Counted from the first letter of the stretch, positions 45,536-55,345 are shown. The stretch is 64,000 nucleotides of DNA from Pseudoroseomonas aestuarii (GCF_042651065.1 NZ_JBHSCH010000009.1:24552-88551); one strand, 5' to 3'. Numbers and translations: made by a program. Notes: generated from the sequence alone by a model not told the origin.

Positions 45536-46530
45536 GAGATGATGCCGATTTCCTGGGACAGGCCGCGCAGCTCGGACACCATGCCGGCCACGAAGCGCTC
45601 GAACTCCGGCCCCGAGCGCCAGACGGGCTGCAGCCCGGAGCGCCGCGCGGCCTCCTTCCAGCCCTCGCTGTCATAGACGCGCTTCAGCCCGGCGATCATG
45701 GCGTTGTAGTGCTCGTCGCTGACGCGGCCGCCGGTGTAGAAGCCGCGCCAGTTCAGCCCCACCACGTCGTAGCCCTGCTCGCGCGCGGTCGGGATGTCGG
45801 CGAAGGCGCCGGCCAGCCGCGCCTCGGCCATGGCGCCGAGGACGCGGATCTGCCCCGCCTCGACGAAGCCGGCGATCTCGGCCAGGTCGGTCGAGACGAC
45901 CTCGACATGCCCGCCCAGCATCTGCGTCACCGCCGGCCCGCCGCCATCGTAGTGGATCCAGCGGAAGCGCTTCAGGTCGGCGGCGGGAATGCCGGCCTTC
46001 TGCGCCAGCAGCAGCAGGCGGAGATGGTCGTAGCCGCCGAGGCTGCTGGAGCCGCCGGTGACGATGCCGCCCGGGTCGCTCTTCAGCGCGCCAAGGAAGT
46101 CGGCCAGCGTCTTGAAGCGGGAATCGGCGCGGACCAGGATCACCCCGGTATCCGCCCCCAGCATGGCCAGCCAGCGGACGCGGTCGATGTCCCCCGGATA
46201 GCGGCGCTGCGCGATCTGCGTCAGCCCCACCGTGCTGGTGGCGACGAACAGGTTGTGGTCGGCGGCGCGGCGGCTGGTGACATTGGCGAAGGCGACGGCG
46301 CCCACCGCGCCCGGCATGTTCGACACCTGCACCGGCTGGTCGACGACCTGCAATTCCTGCATCAGCCGCCCCACCGTGCGGCAGGTGAAGTCCCAGCCGC
46401 CGCCCGGGGCGGAGGGGGACAGGCATTCGGGCCGCGGCCCGACGAAGGCCGTGGCCGGCCGCGCGGCGGCCAGCCCGGCGAGGCCCAGCATGCCCGCGCC
46501 AAGCGCGCGCCTGCCTGCGATGATGTCCAT
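45532..46530 (-). CDS. tctC: Tripartite tricarboxylate transporter substrate-binding protein TctC
   Basis: A 332-residue periplasmic protein. N-terminus GRRALGAGMLGLAGLAAARP is an export signal with an RR pair. The mature part carries the Bug/TctC marks: CLSPSAPGGGWDFTCRTVGR near residue 37, NMPGAVGAVAFANV, a central WIHYDGGGPAVTQMLGGHV and AREQGYDVVGLNWRGFYTGG. It presents the carboxylate to TctAB. ATG 46530 follows GGGAAGGA. First gene of tctC-tctB-tctA-lyase-CoA-transferase. Confidence 0.9.
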   Translation of the reverse strand: MDIIAGRRALGAGMLGLAGLAAARPATAFVGPRPECLSPSAPGGGWDFTCRTVGRLMQELQVVDQPVQVSNMPGAVGAVAFANVTSRRAADHNLFVATSTVGLTQIAQRRYPGDIDRVRWLAMLGADTGVILVRADSRFKTLADFLGALKSDPGGIVTGGSSSLGGYDHLRLLLLAQKAGIPAADLKRFRWIHYDGGGPAVTQMLGGHVEVVSTDLAEIAGFVEAGQIRVLGAMAEARLAGAFADIPTAREQGYDVVGLNWRGFYTGGRVSDEHYNAMIAGLKRVYDSEGWKEAARRSGLQPVWRSGPEFERFVAGMVSELRGLSQEIGIIS

Positions 46531-46772
46531 GCGGCGTGTCCTTCCCTGTCTGGCGCGGCGAAGCCCGTGCCGGTCCATCGGCCGGAGCGCGGTGGCTCCG
46601 GGGCGATTGGCGCCGGGGCACGGAAGCGGGCCCTTCGCGCGGGCCCGCGGGCTTGGCCGGCAGTGTTTCCCCAATCCTTCGCGCCGGGCTCTGCGGCCCG
46701 CTTTACAGCCTGGGCATGGCGTCCTATTCAGCAGGACGGCCATTCCACTTTTTCAGGTTCGGACTCCCTGCC

Positions 46773-47570
46773 ATGGCTGTCAAGTCATTCCCGGGCCCGC
46801 ACGACCCCGCGAAGCCGCCCGAGGCGGGCGAGGCGGGGGGCATCGCGGCGGTGGACCGGGCGCTGCGCGTCCTGCTGGCCTATGGCGAGGGCGAGCGCGG
46901 GCTGACGCTCGGGGAGCTGTCCCGCCGCACCGGCCTCTACAAGAGCGCGCTCTCCCGCATCATGGCGACGCTGATCCAGCACCGCTTCGCGCTGCGGCAC
47001 GAGGATGGGCGCTACGGCCTCGGCCCCGCCCTCTATCGCCTCGGCGGCCTCTACGAACGGTCGGTCGATCTCAACGGGGTGCTCTCGCCCACCCTGCGGG
47101 CGCTGGCGCAGGAGACGGGGGAGAGCGCCTCCTTCTACATCCGGCAGGGCGACCGGCGGCTGTGCCTGATGCGGGTCGATGGCTGGCGGCAGGTGCGCGA
47201 CCACATCCCGGTGGGCTCGCTGCTGCCGATCGACCGCGGTGCGGCGGGGCGGATCCTGAGGCATTTCGGGGCAGCCGGGCCCGGCGCCCTGGAGCCCGCC
47301 TTCGTCGCCGCCACGATCGGCGAGCGCGACCCCGAGCTGGCGGCCGTGGCGGCGCCGGTCTTCGGTGCCGGGCAGCGGCTGGCCGGGGCATTGTGCGTCG
47401 CCGGCACCGCCACGCGCTTCTCGGAGGCGGAGCGGCTGGCCGGCATCCGCGGCTTGGTGTTCCGCGAGGCCGCCCGCCTGACCCTGGCGCTGGGCGGCGA
47501 CGCGGCCGTGTTCTCCGCGAGCGGCCCGTGCGGCGCGACGCCCGGGGAGGAGCCGCCAGGCAGCGGGTAG
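46773..47570 (+). CDS. IclR family transcriptional regulator
   Basis: A 265-residue regulator: winged helix in residues about 23-90 (AAVDRALRVLLAYGEGERGL; LSRRTGLYKSALSRIMATL) and the IclR effector domain (about 105-250; SPTLRALAQETGESASFYIR; GSLLPIDRGAAGRIL; VFGAGQRLAGALCVAG). It is divergent from the tct operon and is the likely controller of it. The 242-base divergent gap holds a short GTCCT/AGGAC inverted repeat at 46721-46737. ATG 46773. Confidence 0.9.
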   Translation: MAVKSFPGPHDPAKPPEAGEAGGIAAVDRALRVLLAYGEGERGLTLGELSRRTGLYKSALSRIMATLIQHRFALRHEDGRYGLGPALYRLGGLYERSVDLNGVLSPTLRALAQETGESASFYIRQGDRRLCLMRVDGWRQVRDHIPVGSLLPIDRGAAGRILRHFGAAGPGALEPAFVAATIGERDPELAAVAAPVFGAGQRLAGALCVAGTATRFSEAERLAGIRGLVFREAARLTLALGGDAAVFSASGPCGATPGEEPPGSG

Positions 47571-47588
47571 GAGCAGGCCGCGCGCCGC

Positions 47589-47612
47589 AAGGTGCCGCGC
47601 AAGGTGCCGCGC
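47589..47612. repeat. Two tandem copies of a 12-bp sequence
   Basis: AAGGTGCCGCGC occurs twice in a row just after the IclR stop and before the convergent PepSY gene end. Probably simple slippage. Confidence 0.5.
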
Positions 47613-47653
47613 AGGGCGCCCGGGGGTGGGCCCCGCGCGCCCTGCCTCCGGCG

Positions 47654-49036
47654 CTATTCGGCCGCCAGGGAGCGTGCCGATGTTCGTGCAAGGCGCCAGC
47701 GCAGGACATCCACGGCCAGGAAGGCGGCCAGGCTGAGCCCGGCCACCGGCAGGGCCCATCCCAGCGCCGCCAGGGCCAGGGCCACGATGATTTGCGTCCG
47801 CGGCGGCAACCGGCACCAGCTCTGGACCAGGCTGCGCGGCAGCGCGCCCGGCGCAGGGCGGTTCTGCCACCAGATGCGGTAGCCATGGAGGGCTGACACC
47901 ATCAGGCCGATGCCCAGCGCCGCCATCAGGATCTGGTTCGCCACGCCGAAGAGGATCCCCATGTGCATGTCGATGCCCCAGCGGATCAGCTTGGCGACCA
48001 GGGGGAAGCCCGCGAAATCCGCGCGGCTCGTCACCTGCATCGTGCGCGGATCGATGGCGAGGCTGTCCACCTGGGTGGGCCAGGAGCGGTCGTATTCCCG
48101 CACCAGCCATGCGCCGCCGGGCCGCGGCAGGCGGATTTCCACCATGGGGGAGTCGATTCCCGCCGCCAGGGCGGCGGCCAGCACGGCATCCAGATGCCCC
48201 GCCGCATCCTGTCCAGCCACGCCGGGGGGCGCACCCGCAGGGTGGTGGGCATGGTCGCCCATCGCAGGCGCGGCCGCCGCATCGAGGCTCAGCGAGACGG
48301 AGGGCGTGACCCAGCCCAGCCCGCCGCGCAGCGCGTCGATCCGCCCGCCCGCCCATCGCGACCAGGTGAGGCCGGTCGCCGAGAGGAACAGCAGGCCGAG
48401 AGAGAGCGACACGCCGATCAGCCCGTGCAGCCGGCGGGTGCGCAGGCGGGCATTCTGCGGGGCCTTCCGGGACAGCCGGCCGGTACGCCGCCAGGCCCAG
48501 AGAAGCACGCCGCCCAGCGTCGCCACCCAGAGCCAGGATGCGGCGAGCTCGCTGTAGTAGCGCCCCGGCTCGCCGAGCAGAAGGTCGCGGTGCAGATGGT
48601 CGAGGGTGGTGCGGAACGGCAGGATGCCGCTGGTGCCATAGACGACGAGGTCGCCCTTCACGGCGAGGGTCGCCGGATCCACGAAGATGGCGCGGCTTTC
48701 GGATGCGCCGAGCTGCGGTTCCACGAACATGACGCGCGTGGTCCGGCCAGGAGCGGCCGCGGGGCGCACGGCGAACAGGCGCGCATCGGGGCCGGCGATG
48801 GCGCGGGCCGCTTCGGCCTGGGCGGCGAGGCTCCGTGCAGGTCCCGCGGAATCCGTCCGCAGCGCCTGGCGGTACAGCGCTTCCTCCAACTGCGGCGTCA
48901 GGACGTAGAGCACCCCCGTCAGGGCAGCGGCCAGCAGGAAGGGCCCGACGAACAGCCCGACATAGAAGTGCAGGCGGGCGATGAAGGCCCTGAGCTCCAC
49001 GGCCGGGGAGGCGGCGGGGCGGGGATCGCCGGTCAT
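47654..49036 (-). CDS. PepSY-associated transmembrane protein
   Basis: A 460-residue inner-membrane protein: helix one about 18-48 (LHFYVGLFVGPFLLAAALTG), a PepSY-containing periplasmic segment, LDHLHRDLLLGEPGRYYSEL, helix near 170 (WLWVATLGGVLLWAWRRTGR), LHGLIGVSLSLGLLFLSATG and two more C-terminal helices, with a His-rich loop near 280 (MGDHAHHPAGAPPG). Such proteins are often reductases or accessory proteins for ferric-siderophore or metal uptake. It neighbours a DUF2946 protein, a common pairing near TonB/metal systems. ATG 49036 follows GGAGGG. Confidence 0.83.
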   Translation of the reverse strand: MTGDPRPAASPAVELRAFIARLHFYVGLFVGPFLLAAALTGVLYVLTPQLEEALYRQALRTDSAGPARSLAAQAEAARAIAGPDARLFAVRPAAAPGRTTRVMFVEPQLGASESRAIFVDPATLAVKGDLVVYGTSGILPFRTTLDHLHRDLLLGEPGRYYSELAASWLWVATLGGVLLWAWRRTGRLSRKAPQNARLRTRRLHGLIGVSLSLGLLFLSATGLTWSRWAGGRIDALRGGLGWVTPSVSLSLDAAAAPAMGDHAHHPAGAPPGVAGQDAAGHLDAVLAAALAAGIDSPMVEIRLPRPGGAWLVREYDRSWPTQVDSLAIDPRTMQVTSRADFAGFPLVAKLIRWGIDMHMGILFGVANQILMAALGIGLMVSALHGYRIWWQNRPAPGALPRSLVQSWCRLPPRTQIIVALALAALGWALPVAGLSLAAFLAVDVLRWRLARTSARSLAAE

Positions 49037-49191
49037 GCCCCCTCCCTCCGGTCCAGAGGTCGAGGCGCAGGATGAAGGGCGGAGAGGCCGGCGCAGCCGC
49101 ACGCGGCCGCGCCGATCCGCCCGGGGGGCAGAATGGACATGGAAGATCTCCTGAAGATGCGGGAAGGCTCGGCCGGCAGGCGGCCAGGGCT

Positions 49192-49560
49192 TCAGGAGAC
49201 GGGCGGAGCGCGCGAATGCTGGGTGCGGGGCAGCGGCCGGAAGGAGAAGGCCCGCACGGCCGCGGCCATGGCCACTTCCGGCGCGGCCACGTTGCGCGGC
49301 GTCGGCAGGGCCGGCGGCGGCGCCAGGTCTCCTCCTGCCGGCGTCTGGCAGAGCAGGCAGCATATGGCCGTTGCCGGGGCCGGCTTCGCCGGCCTGCCAT
49401 CCGCACCGAGGTGCAGGGTGTAGGTGCCATCCGGCGAGCAGATGACCACCGCCTCGCCCATGGCGGCCATGGCGCGCAGATGTGCCGGCAGCCCGCCGCT
49501 CCACTGCGCCAGCAGGAGCACGGCCAGAAGACGAAGCATCAGGCGGGCTGAGCGCGGCAT
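49192..49560 (-). CDS. DUF2946-like small secreted protein
   Basis: A 122-residue protein with an N-terminal hydrophobic segment (LMLRLLAVLLLAQWSGGLPA), VVICSPDGTYTLHLGADGRP and a CCLLCQ cysteine cluster. The pattern of a short exported protein with a CxDG-like block and a CxxC resembles DUF2946, often placed beside PepSY/TonB-dependent metal uptake genes as here. Metal binding by the cysteines is a guess. Confidence 0.6.
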   Translation of the reverse strand: MPRSARLMLRLLAVLLLAQWSGGLPAHLRAMAAMGEAVVICSPDGTYTLHLGADGRPAKPAPATAICCLLCQTPAGGDLAPPPALPTPRNVAAPEVAMAAAVRAFSFRPLPRTQHSRAPPVS

Positions 49561-49653
49561 GGCCCGGCCTGGCTAGCAACCGGCCTTGGCCTTGTCACCA
49601 GGGAAACGGCAAGGCGCTTCCTCCGGGCCGGGCGCCCGCGGCCTCCGCGCCGG

Positions 49654-52600
49654 CTAGCCGCCGGCGATCAACGTCGTGACCCGGTGCGCGAGGATGTCCA
49701 TCGCGAAAGGCTTGGTGAGCACGTGCATGCCGGCCTCCAGCGGCCTGCTTCCCATCACCGCGTTCTCGGCATATCCGGTGATGAAGAGCACCTTCAGATC
49801 CGGCCGGGCGAGCCGTGCCGCATCGGCCATCTGCCGCCCGTTCATGCCGCCCGTCAGGCCGACATCGGTGACCAGGAGGTCGATGCGCGCATCGGACTGG
49901 AGGATGCCGAGGCCGCCGGCGCCGTCCTCCGCTTCGAGCACGGCGTAACCCAGCTCCTCCAGCACCTCGGAGATGAGCTGCCGGATGGTGGCCTCGTCAT
50001 CGACCACCAGCACGGTCTCGCCCTTCCCGGCGCCCGGGGCGGCGGAGGGCAGGTCCGGCCTCGCGCTCTCCTCCCCCGGGCCGTGATGGCGCGGGAGGTA
50101 GAGGCACATGGTCGTGCCCTGGCCGGGCTCGGAGTAGATCCGCACCTGCCCGCCCGACTGCCGGACGAAGCCGTAGATCATCGAGAGCCCCAGCCCGGTC
50201 CCCTGGCCGAGGGGCTTGGTGGTGAAGAAGGGGTCGAAGGCGCGTTCGATGACCTCGGGCGCCATGCCCGTTCCGGTGTCGGTGACGCAGAGCGAGAGAT
50301 ACTGCCCGGGCGCCAGGTCCTGCTCCCGGATCGCCTGCTCGTCCAGCCACCGGTTCGCCGTCTCGATGGTGATGCGCCCGCCCTCGGGCATGGCGTCCCG
50401 CGCATTGATGCACAGGTTCAGCAGCGCGTTCTCGAGCTGGTTGGCATCGATCAGGGCCGGCCACAGACCCGCGGCGCCGACGACCTCGACCTCGATCTCT
50501 GGCCCCACCGTGCGGCGGATCAGCTCCTCCATGCCGGCGACGAGGCGGTTGATGTTCGTCGGGCTCGGCGCGAGGGTCTGGCGGCGCGAGAAGGCGAGCA
50601 GCCGGTGCGTCAGGGCGGCGGCGCGCCTGGCCGCGCCCTGCGCCGCCGCCACATAGTGCTCCAGCTCGCTGATCCGCCCCTGCCCGATGCGCAGGCTCAT
50701 CAGCTCCAGGCTGCCGGTGATGCCGGTCAGGAGGTTGTTGAAGTCGTGCGCGACGCCGCCGGTGAGCTGGCCGACCGCCTCCATCTTCTGGCTCTGCCGC
50801 AGCGCTTCCTCGGCCCGTGCCAGCCGCTCGGCCGCGAGCTTCTGCTCGGTGATGTCGCGGGCGGAGCAGAAGAGCTTGCCCTCGACCGGCACCGCGACCC
50901 AGGAGAAGCTGCGGTAGCCGCCGTTCCGGGTCCGGAAGCGGTTCTCGAAATCGGCCACCCGCGACCCGCCGGCGAGGCGGATCACCGCCACATGGGTGGC
51001 GGCACGGTCCTCGGGATGCTCCAGCCATTCCGAGGTGCGGCCGAGGATCTCCTCGCGGCTCCATCCCAGCTTGTCGGTCCAGGCCGGATTCACGCTGAGC
51101 CAGACCCCGTGCGCATCGGCGACGCCGAGCAGGTCCTGCGAGGCGTTCCAGATGCCGTCGCGCTCCTGGGTGCGCCTGGCCACCTGCTGCTCCAGCGTCT
51201 CGTTGATCCGCTGCAGCTCCGCCCCGGCCCGGGCCTGCTCCATGGCGGCCCAGGTGCGGTCCGCCACGGCGCGGGCGAAGGCGACCTCCTCCTCCGTCCA
51301 GGGGTGTTCGGCGTCCGTGTGGGCGAGGACAACGGCCGCCAGCCGCCCGTCCTTCATCAGCGGCACGTTGAGCAGCGCCCTTATCTGCAGGGCACCGAGC
51401 CGCGCCACGCCCGCGCCGGTCCGGGGGTCCTGCCGCACATCGGGGATGGCGACGACCTCGTTGCGCTTGAGGTCGTCGATGTAGGAGCCGAAATCCCGGA
51501 AGGCGTGCCGCCCGGCGACCGATGCGATCCCCGGGCCGGCGCACCAGTCGGGCTCTATCTCGATCACCTCGCGGGCGGCATCGACGCTGCCATAGCCCGC
51601 CCGCGACACCTGCAGCGCCGCGCCGAGAACCTGCGATGCCGCGGCGGCGATGGCGGCCGGATGGCTGAGGCCGCGGAGATGGTCGCCGAGCTCGATCAGC
51701 GCGGCTTGGCGCAGCTCCTGCCGCTTGCGGCTGTCGATGTCGATCAGGATGCCCGGAAAGCGCGTGGGTTCCCCGGCCGGATCCAGCTCGCAATGGCCAT
51801 TCGCCTCGATCCACCGCCAGGAGCCGTCGGGCCGGCGGACGCGGTACTCGGCGCGATACGGCCCGCCCCGCGACACGGCCTGCCCGACCCGCTCCGCGAC
51901 CTGGGCCAGATCATCGGGGTGGATCGCCGCGGCGGCCGCGCGCAGCGCGAGGCCTGTCGTCAGGGCCTCCGGATCGAGGCCGAAGGTGTCGGCGAAGCGG
52001 GCATCGCCGGTGAGCTGGTCCCGGGCGACGTCCCACACCCAGGTGCCCAGCACGACGCCCGTGTCCAGCGCCAGCCCGATCCGCTCGCCGGCGGCCCGCG
52101 CCTCCGTCACGTCGCGGGAGATCGCCAGCAGCCGGTCCGGCCGGCCCCCGGCATCCAGCATCGGCGTCACCACCACGTCCCAGTAGCGGCGGTTGCCCTT
52201 CACGGTGTCGGCATAGCCCTGGAAGTGGCCCCGGCCGCCGGCCCTGGCGGTGGCCAGCGCCGCCTGGAGCGCACCCCGCTCGTAGCCATGGCAGAAATCC
52301 GGCCAGTGGCATCCCTTGAAGGCGGCGAAATCGTCGATCTCCATGGCCCGGAGCCCGCCTTCGCTCATGAAGCGCAGCGTGCCGTCGAGATCGAGGACCT
52401 TGATGCAGTCGGGGGAGCTGGCCAGCACCTGGCGGTTGAACGCCTCGCTCGCCCGCAGCGCCTCCTGGGCGTCCAGGGCGGCCGAGATGTCGATGACGAT
52501 GCCGGTGAAGCGCAGGGCCTGCTTGCCGTCCCATTCGTAGCAGCGGCCGCGCATGAGGACGCTGCGGGCCTTTCCCGCCCCGGGCACGACGCGGAACTGC

Positions 52601-53229
52601 CTGGTGTACTCCCCGCGCCCGGCCAGGGTGGCGGAGAGCCTCTCGGCGGAAACCCGGTCCTCAGGATGGACCGCCGCCAGCACCTGCGACAGCGGCATGC
52701 CCTCGGCCAGCCGGGCGGCATCCAGGCCATGGAGCGTGGCGAAGCGTTCATCGGCCCGGACCAGGCCGGCCGCCACATCCCAGTCGAAGAAGCCGACCAG
52801 CCCCGTCCCGAGGGCGGCCGCGGCCCAGTCCTGGCTGCCGCGCAGGGGCCGGTCCACCCGCCGCTGTCCGCCACGGTCGCGCAGGGTCTTGATGAAGCCG
52901 GAGGCGGCGCCCGTCCCGGCGCGCAGCACCATCATCTCGCCCTGGGTGAAAACCCGCGAGCCGTCGGCGCGGACATGCCAGCGCTCGTCGCGGCCGCGCC
53001 CCGTGCGGAGGGCCTCGTCCCTCTCGAGGGCAGGCCTGCCGCCGGCCACATCCTCCGGCGTGAAGATCCGGTCGGCCGGGGCGCCGAGCATCTCCGCCTC
53101 GGTCCAGCCGAGGATGTGCCGGGCGCCCTCGCTCCAGCTGGTGATCCGGCCTTCCAGGTCGAAGCTGATGATGGCGGGGTCGATGGCGCCGTTCAGGATC
53201 TGCTGGCCTTGGGCCATGGTTTCGCTCAC
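49654..53229 (-). CDS. Large hybrid histidine kinase: multiple PAS, GAF, HisKA-HATPase, REC
   Basis: A 1191-residue soluble kinase with no membrane helix. PAS domains lie in about 10-125 (AIISFDLEGRITSWSEGARH), 150-260, 270-400 (VLASSPDCIKVLDLDGTLRF) and 405-520; a GAF domain about 525-690 (LRGLSHPAAIAAAASQVLGA; IRALLNVPLMKDGRLAAVVL); another PAS about 705-815; HisKA with His828 in GGVAHDFNNLLTG; HATPase about 920-1050 (NLCINARDAMPEGG; GQGTGLGLSMIYGF); and a receiver about 1072-1187 with Asp1122 in LLVTDVGL and Lys in LTKPF. The HDFNNLL box marks the HWE-unlike NtrB-type sensor class. GTG 53229 is preferred: GGAGGGG lies eight bases upstream; ATG 53217 is an alternative. Confidence 0.9.
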   Translation of the reverse strand: MSETMAQGQQILNGAIDPAIISFDLEGRITSWSEGARHILGWTEAEMLGAPADRIFTPEDVAGGRPALERDEALRTGRGRDERWHVRADGSRVFTQGEMMVLRAGTGAASGFIKTLRDRGGQRRVDRPLRGSQDWAAAALGTGLVGFFDWDVAAGLVRADERFATLHGLDAARLAEGMPLSQVLAAVHPEDRVSAERLSATLAGRGEYTRQFRVVPGAGKARSVLMRGRCYEWDGKQALRFTGIVIDISAALDAQEALRASEAFNRQVLASSPDCIKVLDLDGTLRFMSEGGLRAMEIDDFAAFKGCHWPDFCHGYERGALQAALATARAGGRGHFQGYADTVKGNRRYWDVVVTPMLDAGGRPDRLLAISRDVTEARAAGERIGLALDTGVVLGTWVWDVARDQLTGDARFADTFGLDPEALTTGLALRAAAAAIHPDDLAQVAERVGQAVSRGGPYRAEYRVRRPDGSWRWIEANGHCELDPAGEPTRFPGILIDIDSRKRQELRQAALIELGDHLRGLSHPAAIAAAASQVLGAALQVSRAGYGSVDAAREVIEIEPDWCAGPGIASVAGRHAFRDFGSYIDDLKRNEVVAIPDVRQDPRTGAGVARLGALQIRALLNVPLMKDGRLAAVVLAHTDAEHPWTEEEVAFARAVADRTWAAMEQARAGAELQRINETLEQQVARRTQERDGIWNASQDLLGVADAHGVWLSVNPAWTDKLGWSREEILGRTSEWLEHPEDRAATHVAVIRLAGGSRVADFENRFRTRNGGYRSFSWVAVPVEGKLFCSARDITEQKLAAERLARAEEALRQSQKMEAVGQLTGGVAHDFNNLLTGITGSLELMSLRIGQGRISELEHYVAAAQGAARRAAALTHRLLAFSRRQTLAPSPTNINRLVAGMEELIRRTVGPEIEVEVVGAAGLWPALIDANQLENALLNLCINARDAMPEGGRITIETANRWLDEQAIREQDLAPGQYLSLCVTDTGTGMAPEVIERAFDPFFTTKPLGQGTGLGLSMIYGFVRQSGGQVRIYSEPGQGTTMCLYLPRHHGPGEESARPDLPSAAPGAGKGETVLVVDDEATIRQLISEVLEELGYAVLEAEDGAGGLGILQSDARIDLLVTDVGLTGGMNGRQMADAARLARPDLKVLFITGYAENAVMGSRPLEAGMHVLTKPFAMDILAHRVTTLIAGG

Positions 53230-53518
53230 CGGCGTGGCCCCCTCCGGCAAGGCTGCCGGGGCGGCTCGGGGCGGTGGCCCCACCCCGGAACGCGGGGCGC
53301 TCTCCTGGCCGGCGCGCCGGTGGCCCGGGCCACGCGGGCGCGGCGGCCTTCGGAGAGGGGTAAGACCATTGCCGGCCCGATGATGGACATGACCCACGCC
53401 ATAGCAGAGCAGCCCCCCGGACGGAAACCGGCACTCCGGACCGGAGCCGGCTCCGAGACGGAAGCCGGCCGGAATGCCCGCGGGCGTTGCGCCGCGCCGC
53501 CGGCCGTTGCGCGCCCCG

Positions 53519-55324
53519 TCAGGAGCCCCTGCCGATGTCCATCATGACGGCACGCCAGATCTGCGCCGGCAGCCCGCCGCCGGACACGCCCTGCATCGGC
53601 TTGTTGTCGCCATTGCCGAGCCAGATGCCGGCCACGTACTCCTCGGTGAAGCCGATGAACCAGGCGTCGCGGTTGGCGGTGGTCGTTCCCGTCTTGCCCC
53701 CCGCCCAGAAGCCGGGATCGGCGGCCTTTCCGGTGCCGCGCTCGACAACGCCCGAGAGCATCTGCCGCATGGCATCCGCATGGCGCGGGGCCAGGGCCTG
53801 CCTGATCTCCGACCGTGCTGGCAGCACGCGCGTCAGGATCTCGGTGCCGGCCGAATCCTGGACCTTCTGCACCGAATACGGCACGACCATCCGGCCGTGG
53901 TTGGCGATGCTGGCGAATGCCGCGGTGAGATCGACCAGCCTGGCCTCGTAGGTGCCCAGCGCCAGGTCGCCCGCCTCGCCTTCCGGATCGTCGTCGATGT
54001 TCATCGTCCTGATCAGGGCGCGGACCGCCCCGGTGTTCCGCATCGCCACGCGGACGGCGGCTGTGTTGGAGGATTTCTCCAGCGCGGCGGCCAGGGTGAT
54101 GTCGCCGAGATACCTGTCGTCGAAATTCCTGACAGGCCGCCCCCCCAGCTCCAGGGCGGCATCGCTGACCATGCTGTCCGGCGTGCTGCCTTCCTGGAGG
54201 GCCGCCAGATACACGAACACCTTGGCCACGGAGCCCGGCTGCCGCCTGGCCTGCGTGGCGTGGTCCCATTCCTTCTGCCTGTAGTCGCGGCCGCCCACCA
54301 GCGCCACCACGGCGCCGTCATGCCGCATGACGACCACCGCGCCCTCCTCGATCTGCCCGGCGCCGGCATGGCGGCGCAGCGCCTGCTGCATGTGCCGTTC
54401 GGCGGCCGCCTGGATCTTCATGTCCAGCGTGGTGGAGATGGTCCTCGTACCCTGCCGCCCTTCAGGCGTGGAATTGCCATTGGCCTCCGCCTCCGCCCAG
54501 CGCGCGAACCAGCCGATCTGCGTGCCGCGGGGATAGACACCGCCCCAGGCGGATCGCGATGGGGCGATGGCGACAGCCTGCTGCTTGGCGCGGTCCGCCG
54601 CCCTCCGCGAGAGGGAGCCGGCCTCCACCATCTGCTCGATGACCCGGAAGCCACGGTCGCGCGAGAGCTCGAAATTGCGGTGCGGGTTGTACCGGTTGGG
54701 GGCGGGTAGCAGGCCGACCATCATGGCCGATTCCAGCACGCTCAGGCTGAGGGCATATTTGTTGAAGTAAACCCGCGCGGCGGCCTCGATGCCATAGGCG
54801 CTGCCGCCGAAGAAGACCCTGTTGAGATAGACGAACAGGATGTCCTCCTTGCTCAGGTTCAGCTCCAGGATCGGCGCCAGCACCGGCTCCTCCAGGAGCT
54901 TGCGCACGATCGGGCTGTGCTCCTTGAGGTAGATCTCCTTGATGGTCTGCTGGGTCAGGGTGCTGCCGCCCTGGGTGCGCCCCGTGAGCGTCGACCAGAC
55001 GGCGCGCGCCATGGCCCGCGGGTCCAGGCCCCAATGGTCGTAGAAACGCCGGTCCTCGCTGGCCACCAGTGCGTTGATCAGGTGCTTCGGCAACTGCGCG
55101 AACGGCACGGGCGGGCCGTAATACGCGCCGCGCGCGCCGACGAACTCGCCCTGCGCGCTCAGGATCCGCACGCCGTTCTCACGATTGTCGGTGACGAGAC
55201 GGCCGGCATCCGTGAACTCCAGCGCCTCGGCCTCGCGTGGCGCCGCGGCGGCCAGGCCGAGCAATGCGAGAAAGCGTCTCCGGTCGAGAGACACGGTCAG
55301 AGGATTTGAACAGGGCCGGTGCAT
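53519..55324 (-). CDS. Class A penicillin-binding protein (PBP1A-like) with Tat-like leader
   Basis: A 601-residue bifunctional peptidoglycan synthase. Glycosyltransferase (GT51) motifs: VASEDRRFYDHWGLDP with catalytic Glu90, and GGSTLTQQTIKE. Transpeptidase motifs: SVAK with nucleophile Ser365, SSN at 418-420 and KTG at 544-546. Instead of the usual cytoplasmic tail plus long membrane anchor it begins with DRRRFLALLGLAAAA, a twin-arginine-type signal. It is shorter than typical PBP1A (about 800). ATG 55324 lies right beside a stable hairpin that contains the AGGGGG ribosome site. The 289-base gap to the kinase gene shows nothing else. Confidence 0.88.
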   Translation of the reverse strand: MHRPCSNPLTVSLDRRRFLALLGLAAAAPREAEALEFTDAGRLVTDNRENGVRILSAQGEFVGARGAYYGPPVPFAQLPKHLINALVASEDRRFYDHWGLDPRAMARAVWSTLTGRTQGGSTLTQQTIKEIYLKEHSPIVRKLLEEPVLAPILELNLSKEDILFVYLNRVFFGGSAYGIEAAARVYFNKYALSLSVLESAMMVGLLPAPNRYNPHRNFELSRDRGFRVIEQMVEAGSLSRRAADRAKQQAVAIAPSRSAWGGVYPRGTQIGWFARWAEAEANGNSTPEGRQGTRTISTTLDMKIQAAAERHMQQALRRHAGAGQIEEGAVVVMRHDGAVVALVGGRDYRQKEWDHATQARRQPGSVAKVFVYLAALQEGSTPDSMVSDAALELGGRPVRNFDDRYLGDITLAAALEKSSNTAAVRVAMRNTGAVRALIRTMNIDDDPEGEAGDLALGTYEARLVDLTAAFASIANHGRMVVPYSVQKVQDSAGTEILTRVLPARSEIRQALAPRHADAMRQMLSGVVERGTGKAADPGFWAGGKTGTTTANRDAWFIGFTEEYVAGIWLGNGDNKPMQGVSGGGLPAQIWRAVMMDIGRGS

Positions 55325-55325
55325 G

Positions 55326-55345
55326 CCCCCTGGTACACCAGGGGG
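55326..55345. repeat. Hairpin over the PBP ribosome site, next to a run of nine G
   Basis: CCCCCTGG and CCAGGGGG form a perfect 8-bp stem with a four-base loop. On the transcribed (minus) strand its 3' arm holds AGGGGG one base before the PBP ATG. The 9-G run at 55341-55349 is slippage-prone and could change stem strength. Confidence 0.65.

Noticed and set aside
49684..53547. 1287-codon open frame on the plus strand
   Set aside because: It is the antisense shadow of the hybrid kinase at 49654-53229, with composition typical of GC-rich complement frames.
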